NCBI GenBank assembly: GCA_029204225.1
Contig: CM055092.1
Location: forward strand, 73,694,857 to 73,758,856
Direction of reading: 5' to 3'
DNA: 64,000 nt
From: Diphasiastrum complanatum
Lineage: Eukaryota > Streptophyta > Lycopodiopsida > Lycopodiales > Lycopodiaceae
How positions within the stretch are numbered: position 1 is the stretch's first letter; every line of letters begins with the position of its first letter. Position numbers and translations under genes: made by a program. Shown piece by piece: positions 1-11,484 of the stretch. The notes below the pieces were generated by a model. The model was not told the DNA's origin. It ran no database searches and saw nothing but the letters and a program-made list of their open reading frames with translations.

Positions 1-17
1 CACAACAACAACACCAA

Positions 18-780
18 GTGAAGAGAACTAGTCTGCACAAAAATAATGTCATAGCACTCCAGAGGAATGATGTAGAAATCTCCCTGACCAGAAAAATCAC
101 CAATGCAATAGTCCAAGCCCTGAAACATCTGAGAACTGGAAGAAGAATGGGAACGAGCAACCTCAACACTGAGAGGCTGGGAAGCACGAACAGGTGTAGC
201 ACAAATCCTGGTGGAAATGTAACTGCTAATAAATGAATGTATACTGCCTGTATCCACTAAAGCAATATACTCTCGCCCTGCATCTAGAATAATATGATCC
301 ACAAATCATAAATGGAACAACATACGTAGGCATAATAACAGAAGCATCAACTGATAAGTTATGGCCTAAATATGCATCTAGAAGAACCGCATACTCATCC
401 AGACGGGTATCAGCAAAATAAGCTAGTGAGTATACAATAAGACCATCATGAAATGTATAACCATATGCCATATGGAGATCTACTGGAGTACCCAAAGCAA
501 CTGCAAGAGCAACCGTAGACCCATGAATAATATCGAAATAAGGAGCATGGGCGACAACATCTATAGCATGGCGCTCAGGAACATGAGTAGCATCAAAGTA
601 CTCAACAACAATTTCAAAGCATGCAACAACATCAACAACAGTAGCAAGGCATACTATATCAGTATCAAAGCATGGAACAATATCATAGCATGCAACAACA
701 TCGGTAGCACCATCAAAGCATGCAACGACATCATCAATAGTATCATAGCATGGTATATCAATATCAATCGCGAACATATG
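18..780 (-). pseudogene. Family B spacer and retropepsin fragment
   Basis: The open frame 226-777 encodes an Asp/Val-rich spacer with short repeats of D-V-V-A-C-F/Y-D, then D-A-T-H-V-P-E-R-H and a stretch shared with copy 3. A frameshift near 230-290 separates it from the aspartic protease region. That region is recognisable from S-F-I-S-S-Y-I-S-T-R-I-C, but the preceding D-T-G is disrupted. The protease would cleave the Gag-Pol precursor. It is broken and incomplete, and the rest lies before position 1. Confidence 0.75.
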
Positions 781-789
781 TTTACATGG

Positions 790-1290
790 TATATCACTAT
801 TAAAAACAAAAAGATAATCTAAAGTGGATAGAGACCGAAATCAGAAGTCATGATAAAAAATAAAATTAAAAGTAACGGAAAAGAATACGTAACCCAATGA
901 TCCAAATAATTTGGGTGATTTTTTATTTTATTTTTTATAATGGAGCGTAGAAAATGAAGAAAAAGTGAATAACAAAATCGACGATGAAAACGAATTATGG
1001 AATCGAAATGCAAATGGAACGGAACCTAATAACAAATAACGAAAGACAAAATGAAAAATGCGATGGAAAACGCAAACTACAAAATGGAATGGAATAACAA
1101 AACAACAGCCAAAGGCAGAAAGTTAAGCCAGGCAAGATGCTAATCAAGTGGACGAACTGAAGGAGAGGACAAGTCGTCACAACAGGTACACCAATAAAAA
1201 GATGTGAAAAAGCCTGCTAAAGGAAAAAAAGAGGAAATGACAAATAAAAAAGTAGTACCTTGCAACTGCAATCGAAAGTGTGTTGAAAAC
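790..1290. other. Unassigned A-rich stretch inside family B copy 1
   Basis: This replaces the gag expected between leader and spacer. It is purine-rich on the plus strand and matches none of the other family A/B copies that I can align by eye. No gene was recognised. Confidence 0.4.
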
Positions 1291-1439
1291 AAAAGTAAAA
1301 TGAAGAGATACCGGGCAGCCACCAAATAGAGATAAGAGGGGCTTGCAAAAGCAACCAAATAATGAGAGAAATAAGTAGCAAGTAGAGGAGTATATGGATG
1401 GAAAATAAACAACCAAGTGAGGAAAGTGAGTGCCAAAAA

Positions 1440-2228
1440 GAGAGGGTTAGGCAGCCAACAAGCAAAGTTGGAAAGTCAATAAAAAGAAGGTGGAGACAAT
1501 GCAAGGAGGGGTGGGCTGGGAAAGAGTATAGATAGGTTGAGTTGTGGATAGCAAGCCGAAAGTAAAGTAGGGTGCTGGAAGTAGGTGATGGTGGGCTGGA
1601 AAATGGGCAGTAGCTTTGGGTAGCAGTAGGAGGGCGCCAGTCCTCCAAACGATAGTCATAATCTGCAAAACAAGTGGAGAGAGAAAGCTGAAAATGCTGA
1701 AGATCCAAGCTGAAAATGGATGCTGGGCAACAGCCAGTAAGATCCACAAATGTCCTACAAAATGATGAAAAACCGCTGAAAATGGTGATGAAGTCGGGCG
1801 TTGGATCAGCAAAATGGACAACAAATTGGTGGAGAAATCCATCGAAGATGGCAAGGTAGTAGGGTACTGGGCAGCAGCTACCAAGATCTGCACATAACCT
1901 GAAAAAAAATGGAGAAAACCGCTGAAAATGGTGATGAAGTAGGGCGCTGGACAGCCTCCAATCAATCCATGAAATGGGCAGCAAATCGGTGGAGAAATTC
2001 AACGAAAGTGACAAGGTAGTAGGGCACTGGCCAGCCTCTACCAAATCTGGAAAAATGATAGAAATCTAATGAAAAATCGACGAAAGTGATGGGTTACTAG
2101 GGCGCTGGACAACCTCTACTAAATCTGAAAAAACGATGGAAACTTGATGAAAAAATCGACGGAAGTGATGGGTTAGTAGGGCGCTGGACAACCTCTACTA
2201 AATTTGAAAAAGTGGTGCACAGGAAAGT
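1440..2228 (-). repeat. Leader of diverged 70-80-bp tandem repeats (family B copy 1)
   Basis: Each unit carries GGCTGTCCAGCGCCCTACTA or a variant, followed by a T-rich tract (seen here as the complement TAGTAGGGCGCTGGACAGCC). It lies between the primer site and the lost gag. The same layout occurs in all A/B copies with a preserved 5' end. The frames through it are accidental. Confidence 0.75.
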
Positions 2229-2240
2229 GCTCTGATACCA
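2229..2240 (-). promoter_or_regulatory. Primer-binding site, tRNA-iMet type
   Basis: The minus strand reads TGGTATCAGAGC directly after the LTR end, as in plant LTR elements primed by initiator methionine tRNA. Confidence 0.9.
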
Positions 2241-2693
2241 AGTTACGAATGAAGCCACAATTGATCTAGAGCTAAGCTATGAAAGCATCACATAAGCAAG
2301 ACTTAACCCTAGCTAAGCTATGAAAGCATCATATAAGCAAGACTTAACCCTAGAAAGCAGGAAAGAGAGAGATTAAGGAGACTAAAGAGAGAGATCAATA
2401 TCATCAGCTAAGCAACAAATGACACAGATTCCCTACTTATAGCCTAGAGGAAGCCCTAAAATGAAGCTTCCAGTGGTTAGGGCCCAACTGGGAGGGATAA
2501 TAGTGCGCCCTCCAAGAAGGCCCCCACTCTCCAGAAATGTATCCAAATGTCCAAATAATGAATAATAAGGCCCAAGGCCCACCATATAATCTAAGTGTCA
2601 ATAATGAATAAAAAAGGGCCCAAGGCCTGCTTATGCATAAAGTAAAGTAAATGTTAATGGATGTGGCGAATGTAATGAGCCGAGTCCATAACT
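2241..2693 (-). repeat. Family B 5' LTR, 453 bp
   Basis: The LTR starts AGTTATGGACTCGGC and ends TTCGTAACT (minus strand), the AGTTA...TAACT ends seen in all A/B LTRs. It contains a TATAAGTAGGG promoter box and a tandem ~32-bp duplication (around 2276-2345). It is the most divergent of the three family B LTRs here. Confidence 0.88.
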
Positions 2694-2698
2694 GGTAT

Positions 2699-3333
2699 AT
2701 TCCTAGAAAAGAACTAATAAAAGTCCTAACTTGGAGGTGTGGCTTTTCAAAATCTCTCGTTAGTATTCGAATTCAATGTTCACTTTTAATCTCATTCACT
2801 TTACAAAATAATCTCATTTACTTAAGATTCAATGCTTGTAATTGGTCCAAATTTTGCACAAAAATCTTTGGGGCCCATAGACCCCAGAAGAAGTCGGCCT
2901 GCAAATGTTAATATGATATTCTTATTTGGGAAGGGATTTTTCTCAATTTTGAAAAAAAAAATCAAACTTTTCATACTTACGGAATTAAATGGTTAACCAA
3001 AACGTTTGAAACGGGTATCTATGGTTCATACAATAACATGCTATCTTTGTGAATTGTTTATTGATATTCCATTTCCTCCTAACTTGTGAGAAGTAAAGGC
3101 ATCCTCTTCACACTCAAGATTTTGCATTTGTACAAAACTACTTCCCAAGGGTTTTGTAAAAACGAATTGATCTTGATGACATTATTTAACAACATTTATT
3201 GAGTAATTGCAATCTTTCCAAACATTTCCTAGTTTTCCAAATCATATGAGATGCTTCAAAGAAATAGGTTCTTCATATGATTGAGGATTTGTTGTTTTTG
3301 TATCCAAGCTCAAAAGAGGAAGTGTCTTTTTAC
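2699..3333. other. PDI intron, no feature recognised
   Basis: AT-rich sequence between family B copy 1 and exon D. I searched it for the next PDI exon and found none. Confidence 0.6.
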
Positions 3334-3459
3334 CTTTTTGACTTTCACAAAACCCTCAATTCTACAACCTCCAACATGTGGCGCAGGCCGTTTTTCTGGT
3401 CCATAATCTTTTACCTTCTCTTGTGAAGAAACTTTTCCTTGCAAAAGTGCCTCCATAGC
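3334..3459 (-). CDS. PDIL5-4: PDI-C exon D (linker into ERV41-like domain)
   Basis: The 126-nt exon (42 codons, phase 0 at both ends) has acceptor CTTGTAG and donor AAAAAG|GTAAAA. It starts AMEALLQGKVSSQEKV, a less conserved linker, and ends PHVGGCRIEGFVKVKK. The G-G-C-R-x-E-G-x-V-x-V-K-K motif opens the lumenal ERV41/COPII-type domain in PDI-C proteins. The next expected exon was not found between 1 and 3333, so the following intron runs off the window and contains family B copy 1. Confidence 0.93.
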
Positions 3460-3945
3460 CTACAAGTACAATAAATAGAGTCATGTCCATTGCTACAATT
3501 CTTTATATGCGAAACGACACATACTAGCCATATAGAATTGAAAGGTTGACAACATTACAACCTAACGATATCCATTGATGATTACAATATATGTCTTTAG
3601 TTTCATTAAAATTATTGCAAAACATAAAGTGTCATTTGACATCCATAGCATATTGAACAAAATAGAGATGTATATTATTCATCTGTTGCAATATCAAATG
3701 CATACATAGGGAAACCTTACATTGCTGGATTTCAATGTTAATATACAAGGCTCATGTAAGTTCTTCCTAAAGCTCTTATTGGCATCCAAAATTTTTAAAA
3801 GAGGCAACCCTAAAATACTAGGACCAAGGAGTGATGCTGGAGTTACGACGAACTTGGGTAGAAAATGAGGTGTGCATTTGTGTTCTGATGATGACATTAA
3901 TGGACTCATTGTGGCATAAGTGACGTGGTATTTAGGAGATGTAAT
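3460..3945. other. PDI intron 3 start, no feature recognised
   Basis: Unassigned AT-rich intron between exon D and the family A insertion. No repeat or coding similarity was recognised. Confidence 0.6.
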
Positions 3946-3950
3946 ATCAC

Positions 3951-4325
3951 AGTTATGGACTTGGCTCATTACATTCGCCGCGTCCATTCTTTTATTCGTT
4001 ATTATGCATAAGCAGGCCTAAGGGCCCTTTTTATTCATATACTGACCTTGGGCCCTATTTGGTCATATTTTTAGGACTTGGTCACGCTGATTTGGAGTGG
4101 GGGTCCTCCTATTGGGAGGGTGCACTATTTTCCCTCCAAATCCTTTTTTCTCCCTTTTTTGAATCCTCTATTTGATTCAGGGAGAGGGTATATGTAAGGC
4201 AGCATTGTATTCATTTATTCAGTTTGTGATGATGCTCCTCTTTAGCCTTCTTAAGCATTCTCTCTTCTTGCTTTCTAGCTTAAGTCCTGCTTTCTAGCAT
4301 AGCTAGTGAATCTTAGCTTGTAACT
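3951..4325 (+). repeat. Family A 5' LTR, 375 bp
   Basis: Begins AGTTATGGACTTGG and ends TTAGCTTGTAACT, followed at once by the primer site. A TATA-like GGTATATGTAAGG lies near 4187. Confidence 0.9.
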
Positions 4326-4337
4326 TGGTATCAAAGC
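4326..4337 (+). promoter_or_regulatory. Primer-binding site with one change
   Basis: TGGTATCAAAGC, the tRNA-iMet site with one G-to-A change relative to copy 2. Confidence 0.85.
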
Positions 4338-4429
4338 ACTTTCCAGATTGCTGAATTTCAGATCTGATTTTCTGATTGGGCGCCTATTTTCCTTGTTGAT
4401 TTTTCTCTCTTTGCTTCAGCAACGTTCAA

Positions 4430-5000
4430 CACAGTTTGGAGGAGGACCAGCGCCCATTAGAGCATTTTCCTTGGTGGAGCTTTAGCGGACAGCTAGTGGA
4501 AGTACTTCCGCTAAATTTGGCGGCCAGAAGTTTTTTTTTTTGGCAGATTATTTCCGGCGCCTTAGTCCAGCTTGTTTGCTGGCTGTCCATCGCCCTACTA
4601 CCCATCATTTTCACGATTTTCTCCATCGTTTTTTTGCAGATTTGGTGGTGGCTGTCCAGCGCCCTACTGCCCATCACTGTCGACGATTTCTTCATCATTT
4701 CTTTGCAGCTTTGGTGGAGGCTGTCCAACGCCCTGATAACCCATCACTTTCGTCGATTTTTTCGTTAGATTTTCATTGTTTTTGCAGATTTGGTAGCCTG
4801 TGTCTAGCGCCCTACTACCTCATCATTTTCGACACGTTTCGTTACCGATTTGCTAACCATTTTTTATCTTGATTGGAGGCTGACCAGCGCCCTACATCAC
4901 CATTATTTTCAGCTATTATACTCATCATTTTCCAGATTCAGTGGCTGCTGCCTAGCGCCCTCTTTCAACACTTTTTTCAGCTTATTTGGTGCGAGTTGAG
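4430..5000 (+). repeat. Leader tandem repeats, ~70-80 bp units (family A copy 1)
   Basis: Cores resembling CCAGCGCCCTACTACC occur near 4449, 4587, 4658, 4728, 4808, 4885 and 4954. Spacing is 69-80 bp, with one gap of two periods. Between the cores are T-rich segments such as TCGTCGATTTTTTCG and TTGTTTTTGCAGA. The units are diverged but clearly of one origin. Confidence 0.82.
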
Positions 5001-5439
5001 GATTTGGATTGGTTGCTGGTTGGCGCATCTATTTTGTCATATCTTCAGCTTTTACCTCTCTTTGTTGGCACTACTGATTGGACGACGATGGATCAGCACC
5101 CACCCAGGTATTGCTTGCGCCCATTTGCCCTTCCTTTTTTGCACCTACTTGCTGCCTTTTTGCTCACATACTGTTCTTTTCAAGCCCCTATTTCCCTCTC
5201 ATATTTGTCATTTTCCTGCCTCACACCCTCCTCCTTCCTTTTTCCATTTTGTTAGAACCTTTCTCCTTATTGGCCTTGCACATTTGTTGTCCATTATTCT
5301 ACTTTGCCCCTCATTTTCTGATTATTATCCATCTTGATTGACTGTTTACGTGCCATTTTTTGTGATTTCGGAAGTTAGACTAAGTTGGGGTGACGACAAA
5401 CGTCCTCTCCCTCAGGTTTTTGGCTCTTCCTTAGTCCCT

Positions 5440-6528
5440 ATGGTGACTTCTTCATCAGAAGACCAACCGCAAAGCTCTTTAGATAATCGTTTTACACATA
5501 TTGATGCCCGCATGGATCATCTTGAGAGTCGTATTGATCGTGTTCTTTCTAGCCTTGAGACCATGAGGGGATACCACCCCCCAGACATTCTTCATCGTCC
5601 TGGTAAAGCACCTTTATTTCCTATATTGAGTACACCTGCTCCTGCTCCATCTCCATCTCCATCTTCAGGAGGTGCTTTTGGTAATACGTTTGGTCTCCCT
5701 TCATATAGTGCTAGTCCTTATGGGTCTCCTTTTGGGTCTTCAGTACCACCACTTGGATTTCCCTCCGCACCACCAGGATTTCCTTCTCCCACTTTTTCAG
5801 GTAATCATGAGCCCCATTTTGCTCGTGATTTTCGTGATCGCATCTAGCTTACTACTTATTCTGGTTCGTCTTGGAAAATTGGTTCTCTAAATTAGAGACC
5901 TATTTTCTTATGTATCCCAAGATTGACACCCAGAAAGTGCAGTTGACTGCATTACATTTAGATGGTCGAGCTCAGACTTGGTGGCGTGTCTATTGCTCTG
6001 AGCCTACTCGTGAGGGGTTACTAATATGGCCTACTTTTCGTCATGATCTTCGTATGGATATGATTGACCCATAGTGGTTGGTTCGCCAACGTGATCTGTT
6101 TTGTAACCTTCGCCATACTAGTAATTTGACTGCTTATATTGATCAGTTTACTGAGCTTTCCTACCTTTTTACTGATCTTCATCCTATAGAGCTTATTTCA
6201 CGTTTTATTGCCGGTCTTAGAGGCTCCTTACGATATGATGTCTCATCTTTTTGGCCTCCTACTCTCTCAGATGCTATCTCCTTGGCTACTACCTTGCAAC
6301 ATAAGTATCCTGAGTTATCCACTTCTTCTCATTTTTCTCCCTCTCATTCCATTGCTTCTCCTACTTTGGCTTCTTCTAATACCGTTCCTCCTCACCCTCC
6401 TACACCCCGTCCTGCCTTTGTTCGCTGCCTTTGTTCGACGTTATTCAGCCACAGAGTTTGCTAAGATTCAGCAGAAGCGCCTCTGTTATCGTTGTAAGAG
6501 TCCAAATCATCTAGCCCGTGATTGCTGA
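5440..6528 (+). pseudogene. gag of family A copy 1
   Basis: The start MVTSSSEDQPQ (5440) is chosen because copy 2 shares it and family B has its own gag ATG at about this place, although the frame is open upstream. The protein has a short coiled segment (M-D-H-L-E-S-R-I-D-R), a Pro/Ser/Gly-rich stretch, the retrotransposon gag fold (L-D-G-R-A-Q-T-W-W) and a C-terminal zinc knuckle CYRCKSPNHLARDC (CX2CX4HX4C, ~6484-6525). A CAG-to-TAG stop at 5845, a small deletion near 5865 and a stop before W-L-V-R-Q (6072) break it. Gag forms the particle that packages element RNA. Confidence 0.85.
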
Positions 6529-7660
6529 TAGTCTCTTGGTCCTCTTACCGCCGTTTTTTACCATGAGGCTCTTACTCCTGATGATTCTGATGTTTATATC
6601 CAGATTCTTGATACTTCAGATCCACATTCTGTTGATGAGCCGGCTGACCCACTTCACGATGATCCTGTTTCTGCCGCTTGCCATGCACAGCTTGCTTATG
6701 CTACTTGGGCTGGGCATTCTGGTCCTCGTTCTATTCGGTTACGTGTCCGCATTTTGGGGCGTATTGCTTTGGTGGATACTGGCAGTACACATTCATTTAT
6801 TAGTAATTACATTTCCACCAGGATTTGTGCTACACCTATTTCTGCTAAACAGTTTCTTAGTGCCGAGGTTGCTAGCTCACATTCTTTTATCAGATCTCAG
6901 ATGTTTCAGGGCTTGGACTTAGCATTGGTGACTTCTCTGGACAAGTAGATTTCTATATTATTCCTTTGGGGCACTATGACATTATTCTTGGTGCAGATTG
7001 GTTTTCTTCACTTGGTACTGTTGTTGTAGATCTTTCTCAACAAACACTGTCTTTTACACATGCTGATCGGCATCACTCACTTTCTGGTATTGATTCCCAG
7101 GGACTGAGGTCCTTAATCAGATCCTTGAGGATTACCTTTGACATTTTGTTTCTCCTTCTGGGAAATATTGGGATCAGCATTTATGTTTTGCAGAGTATAG
7201 CTATAATAGCTTTGTTAGTACCAGCACTGGAGTTTCACCTTTCTTATTGGCTCATGGGTATGCTCCACTTTTGCTAGGGGTGCCTCTTCCTCCTGCTGAT
7301 ACACTAGTTACCATTGCCTCTTTTTTGTGATTTATTTCATGTTAGCCTTTTACGAGCTGCCATTGAGGATGATGCTCCTCGCGATCTCACATTTCCTACA
7401 GAGCCAGAGCTGTTCCCTTTTTTGTTAGTTGCCATCCATCAAGTTCGCCTTCAACATAGTCGACGTCGCAGGCAGGTTCAGTTTTTAGTACAGTGTGGGA
7501 TGGTCGTCCTCTTGAGGAGGCCACTTGGGAGCCTATTAATGTCTTTTATCATACACCATTATTGGCAGATCAAGCTCGAGCCCTCATGGCTTTAGTTCTT
7601 TCCTCTACTACAGATGTCATTGCAGATGTCCCCTCTACTTCATGATTCGGCTAGCTATGA
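6529..7660 (+). pseudogene. Retropepsin, integrase C-terminus and chromodomain-like tail (family A copy 1)
   Basis: The aspartic protease signature A-L-V-D-T-G-S-T-H-S-F-I-S lies at about 6766, and the flap-end motif I-I-L-G-A-D-W-F at about 6985. Without any RT or RNase H, the sequence continues near 7105 as integrase from E-V-L-N-Q-I-L-E-D-Y-L, through L-C-F-A-E-Y-S-Y-N-S and S-T-G-V-S-P-F. A gap then leads to F-H-V-S-L-L-R-A-A-I-E-D-D and a chromodomain-like end (R-P-L-E-E-A-T-W-E-P-I, ~7514). Frameshifts separate the parts. Chromodomains of such elements guide integration to chromatin; this copy cannot act. Confidence 0.82.
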
Positions 7661-7667
7661 CTATTCT

Positions 7668-8882
7668 ACACTAATTAATGCACGCGCCTTCAAAACTTCA
7701 AAAATCTATATGCCAAAATATGAATTAAAAAACTATCACTAAACATTTGCTCCATATGGATCTTTGCGCATCACAAATGGATAAGGAATCCCAAGGAAAA
7801 GCATCCATGTGTGAATGATATAAGAAAAGCAACACATAAGAACTTTGATGCATGTAAGTTGAACCCATGCAAACTTGATAGACTGTGAGTGCCACTGAAT
7901 GTAGTAGTAAATGACACAATACTCACAAAGAACCTACAAGCGAGTTGTTTCAAGAATGTTTCCCTTTTGGATTTATTCGGCAAGAAACATCTCAAAAAGT
8001 GAAAGTCAAAATCACCCCTTTGACTCTCTAAGTCGTAAGTGGATAGTGGGGATGTGGTATTGCAGTCCCTCAATTCTGTGCTCACCCACTAGATTGTGTT
8101 CCTCAATTGATGAGAGCCTCTATGCTCTTAGTACTATGATCACGAGGGTGTCATTCACCCCCTAGTCATAGCTTATAGACCTGATACTTCATATAGACCT
8201 TGGCTGCAAATTCCTTTTACGTGTACTAAGGTTGTCTAGGTTCCTATAGAGTGAGTGCTAGAAGCCAAGTTGTGACAAGAGTGGGTGTGACCTAGTTCAA
8301 GTCAAACGGCCAACTTTGATGGGACACTATTTTGTCATGGCTTAGCGTTTTTGAGAAATATGGTTGTCAAGTAATTTGTATTCCCCTACCCTACTAGCAG
8401 GAATAGGTGACTACTCCCATACATTCTATGTGAGAAAAAATTGGAGAAATGAAACTTTTTGATGCCCAAACAAGGTTAGTGCAATAGAGTTTACACTTGC
8501 TCAAAGTTACAAACCAAATTACCAAAGTAGAAATCATGTAATACCTTGAGATACAGCAAGACGTTAAATCTATAGTTGTCATTATTGACCTCGATAGCCA
8601 GGTCACTGTTACTAATGGTTATGATTCCTATGTCATTCCACGCTCTAACCCAATGGTACTAGGCAAAACATCTTGGGTCTGATACATAGGCCATGTCATC
8701 TTGGACTTGATTATCTGAAAAGAGAGGGTGGCCCACAAATATTTTGTCTATCTATACGTATTAATTGATGGAGTACACTATACCATATGGGGAACCACCT
8801 ACGACTATGTTCTCTTGCTTGAATCAAGATGGCTGAATCTGGTACTAACTGAATTGTTGTTGATCCATAAACCCTACCCTCT
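7668..8882. other. Unassigned sequence between elements
   Basis: No coding similarity or repeat recognised. It ends abruptly at the left border of the rearranged segment. Confidence 0.5.
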
Positions 8883-8914
8883 TAGATCTGAAAATATGTG
8901 TCAAGCTTAGCAAA

Positions 8915-9358
8915 TCAATTCTCTAATAAGTTCCCGTCAGAGGAACCAGAATAGGTAGCAAGTTGTACCCTATCACAAAAGTCTCGAGCAAAGTGTGGCT
9001 CAAGAACTGGGGGACGTGGAAAGAAACCAGGAGGTGGGTTAGGTGGAATGAACGGTCCACCACCAGGCTGACTAATAGAATAAGATGGAAATCCAAATGG
9101 AGGGGGAGTCCCAAATGAAGGAAAGACAGGAGCTTTTCCAGGACCATGAGGCTGTAAAGAATCAATATGTGACTGCATAGTAGCAAAGCTTGTCATAACA
9201 GTATCGAAGCAAAGAATGAGGCCAAAAAGGGTATCATCCATGCGCCGAAACTGATTGGATAAGTTTTCCTTAACAGTTTCACTCGAGGTAGGTGAATGTG
9301 CCATAATGATAGCGGAAGGAATAAACGAAAACTTGAGGGAGCGGACTCTTGTCGTCAC
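8915..9358 (-). pseudogene. gag N-terminal part, family B copy 2
   Basis: This 147-codon frame includes M-A-H-S-P-T-S-S-E-T, the probable family B gag start, and coiled-coil-prone D-Q/N-Q-F-R-R-M-D-D. It then has a Pro/Gly/Phe-rich stretch and P-H-F-A-R-D-F-C-D-R, the conserved entry into the gag core. It is cut off at 8883 in the L-E-N-W-F motif. The remaining gag is found at 17640-18207 with an overlap of 40 bp. Confidence 0.85.
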
Positions 9359-9364
9359 CCCAAA

Positions 9365-10264
9365 TTAGTCTATTAAAACCAATACTATCACAACTAAGAA
9401 AGGGCAACAATCAACAAATGGAAAAAAAGTGAAAATGAAGGCTATAAAAATGCGCTGGACAGCCAAGAGGGAAATGTCAAATTGGAATATCAAACGGAGT
9501 CGGAATTCCGTGAAATGTGGTTGAGGATGAGCGCTGGAAAGCCTTTTGATAAACTGTGAAAGATGGCTGGAAACGGATAAAATAATAGGCGAAAGTGACA
9601 AGTCGGAAGGGCTGGGGCAGCGATGAACAGGCTGCAGGATTTTGGCAATTTGGAATAGCAAACGTTTACGGAATTGGGTGATTTTTGGATAAGAGGCTAA
9701 AGAGAGAGAGAGAGAGCTGAAGATCCAAGCTGAAAATAGGTGCTGGGCAGCAGCTAGTAAGATCCACAAATGTCCTGCAACATGATGGAAAAACCGCTGA
9801 AAATGGTGATGAAGTAGGGCGTTGGGTCGCCTCCAAACAATCAGCAAAATGGACAGCAAATCGGTCGAGAAATCCATCGAAGATGGCAAGGTACTAGGGC
9901 GCTGGGCAGTAGCTACCAAAATCCGCACATAACCTGAAAAAAAATGGAGAAAACTGCTGAAAATGGTGATGAGGTAGGGCGCTGGACAACCTCCAATCAA
10001 GCCACGAAATGGGCAGCAAATCGGTGGAGAAAATTGACGAAAGTGACAAGGTAGTAGGGCGCTGGCCAGCCTCTACCAAATCTAGAAAAACGATGGAAAT
10101 CTGATGAAAAATCGATGAAAGTGATAGGTTAGTAGGGCGCTGGACAGCCTCTACTAAATCTGAAAAAAACGATGGAAATTTAATGAAAAAATCGACAAAA
10201 GTGATGGGTTAGTAGGGCGTTGGACAGCCTCTACTAAATCTGAAAAAGTAGTGCACAGGAAAGT
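9365..10264 (-). repeat. Leader tandem repeats, family B copy 2
   Basis: GTAGGGCGCTGGACAGCC-type cores (plus-strand view) recur roughly every 70-85 bp from the primer site inward, diverging toward gag. The part near gag is close to 50541-51080 of copy 3. Confidence 0.8.
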
Positions 10265-10276
10265 GCTCTGATACCA
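10265..10276 (-). promoter_or_regulatory. Primer-binding site, tRNA-iMet type
   Basis: TGGTATCAGAGC on the minus strand, directly following the LTR end. Confidence 0.9.
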
Positions 10277-10719
10277 AGTTACGAATTAAGCCACAACTGA
10301 TCTAAAGCTAAGCTATGAAAGCATCACATAAGCAAGACTTAAGCTATGAAAGCAACACATAAGCAAGACTTAACCCTAGAAAGCAAGAAAGAGAGAGATT
10401 AAGGAGACTAAAGAGAGAGATCAATATCATCAGCTGAATAACAAATGACACAATTTCCCTACTTATAGCCAAGAGGAAGCCCTAAAAGGAAGCTTCCGGT
10501 GGCTAGGGCCCAACTGGGAGGGTAAATAGTGCGCCCTCCAAGAAGGCCCCCACTCTCCAGTAATATGTCGAAATGGCCTAATAATGAGTAATAAGGCCAA
10601 AGGCCAACCATATAGTCTAAGTGTCATTAATGAATAAAAAAGGGCCCAAGGCCTACTTATGCATAAAGTAAAGTAAATGTAAATGGATGTGGCGAATGTA
10701 ATGAGCCGAGTCCATAACT
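10277..10719 (-). repeat. Family B 5' LTR, 443 bp
   Basis: AGTTA...TAACT ends. TATAAGTAGGG box at about 10457-10467 (minus strand). Contains the ~32-bp tandem duplication seen in 2241-2693 but absent from 14691-15102. Outer flank TTCGC. Confidence 0.88.
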
Positions 10720-10724
10720 TTCGC

Positions 10725-11484
10725 TGAGAGGAAAATATAAATCAGACTCCCATTTTGGTCAAATTTGAAACATTGTTTAGACCGGATTTTTGGCTGCTCT
10801 GATCTCGCACGTGTGAGGCCTTGTGGCAGGTTGATGTGGCAAGTGCCTTGATCACTAGGTCTCCCTCTGTTCTGAGCTTTACAACACCCAATTTGGTGTC
10901 CTGTAGCCAAAGTTATGATCATCTAAAGTTTTGCAATTTTGTGAGTAAAATTGACAAAATTTGAAATTGTTTTGATTGCATGCTAGTCAATTTCCTAATT
11001 TGTAGTATTGTGCTTGCATGGAGTGATTGCATGTTGATTCTCAGAGTGATTCTGACATGCATGGGGGATCACATTCATTTTGAGTGGTTATTATACGCAT
11101 GTGCTTTGACAGTTAGGACACAAATCAAGATTTATGGCTGACAGTTTCTGTAGAACTTAAATTTACGTAACATTCCATAAAGTAAAAAAAAAGCAGTTAA
11201 TGTCACATGTTATGCATGCCTGATAGACATTAATTTAATAAAATTAGGAATCAAACAGTGAATCATTTTTTCGATTTCGATTGCCTAAATACTGATAGTG
11301 CTTTTGACAAATTTTTAAGTTATGTAAAATTTAAAAAAAAAATTCAAATTCGAAAATTCAAAATTTTTAGTTTTTTCCGGTTTCTTGAATTATCTATGAA
11401 ATGTACTAAAATTAGTGAATTGACCATACTGAAGTCAACAAATATTAACTAATTTTAGTAAATTCCAAGAATAGATAAATCGAG
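10725..11484. other. Unassigned region before the Ty3/gypsy gag
   Basis: AT-rich. It could contain the remnant 5' LTR or leader of the following gypsy element, but no TGGTATCAGAGC primer site is present and no ends could be placed. Confidence 0.4.

Larger units (their letters stand above)
1..2693 (-). mobile_element. Family B non-autonomous Ty3/gypsy-like element, copy 1 (cut by window edge)
   Basis: On the minus strand this reads 5' LTR (2241-2693), primer site, repeat-rich leader, a spacer and a retropepsin region running off at position 1. The spacer-protease part is closely similar to 52218-52860 of family B copy 3. The gag is missing: between about 790 and 1290 lies sequence I cannot match. 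The flank next to the LTR is GGTAT (2694-2698), expected to be half of a 5-bp target duplication. It sits in the PDI intron downstream of exon D. Confidence 0.85.
3951..7667 (+). mobile_element. Family A non-autonomous Ty3/gypsy-like element, copy 1 (3' truncated)
   Basis: Order: 5' LTR (3951-4325), primer site, repeat leader, gag, zinc knuckle, retropepsin, integrase C-terminal part, chromodomain-like tail. There is no reverse transcriptase: the protease end (around 7100) passes directly to integrase sequence. Compared with copy 2, the 3' end stops near 7667 before the polypurine tract and 3' LTR. The left flank is ATCAC. Confidence 0.88.

Noticed and set aside
1140-2044. Long Phe/Leu/Ser-rich minus-strand ORFs in the leader
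   Set aside because: They read through the non-coding 70-80-bp leader repeats in multiple frames, and no copy shares one frame.
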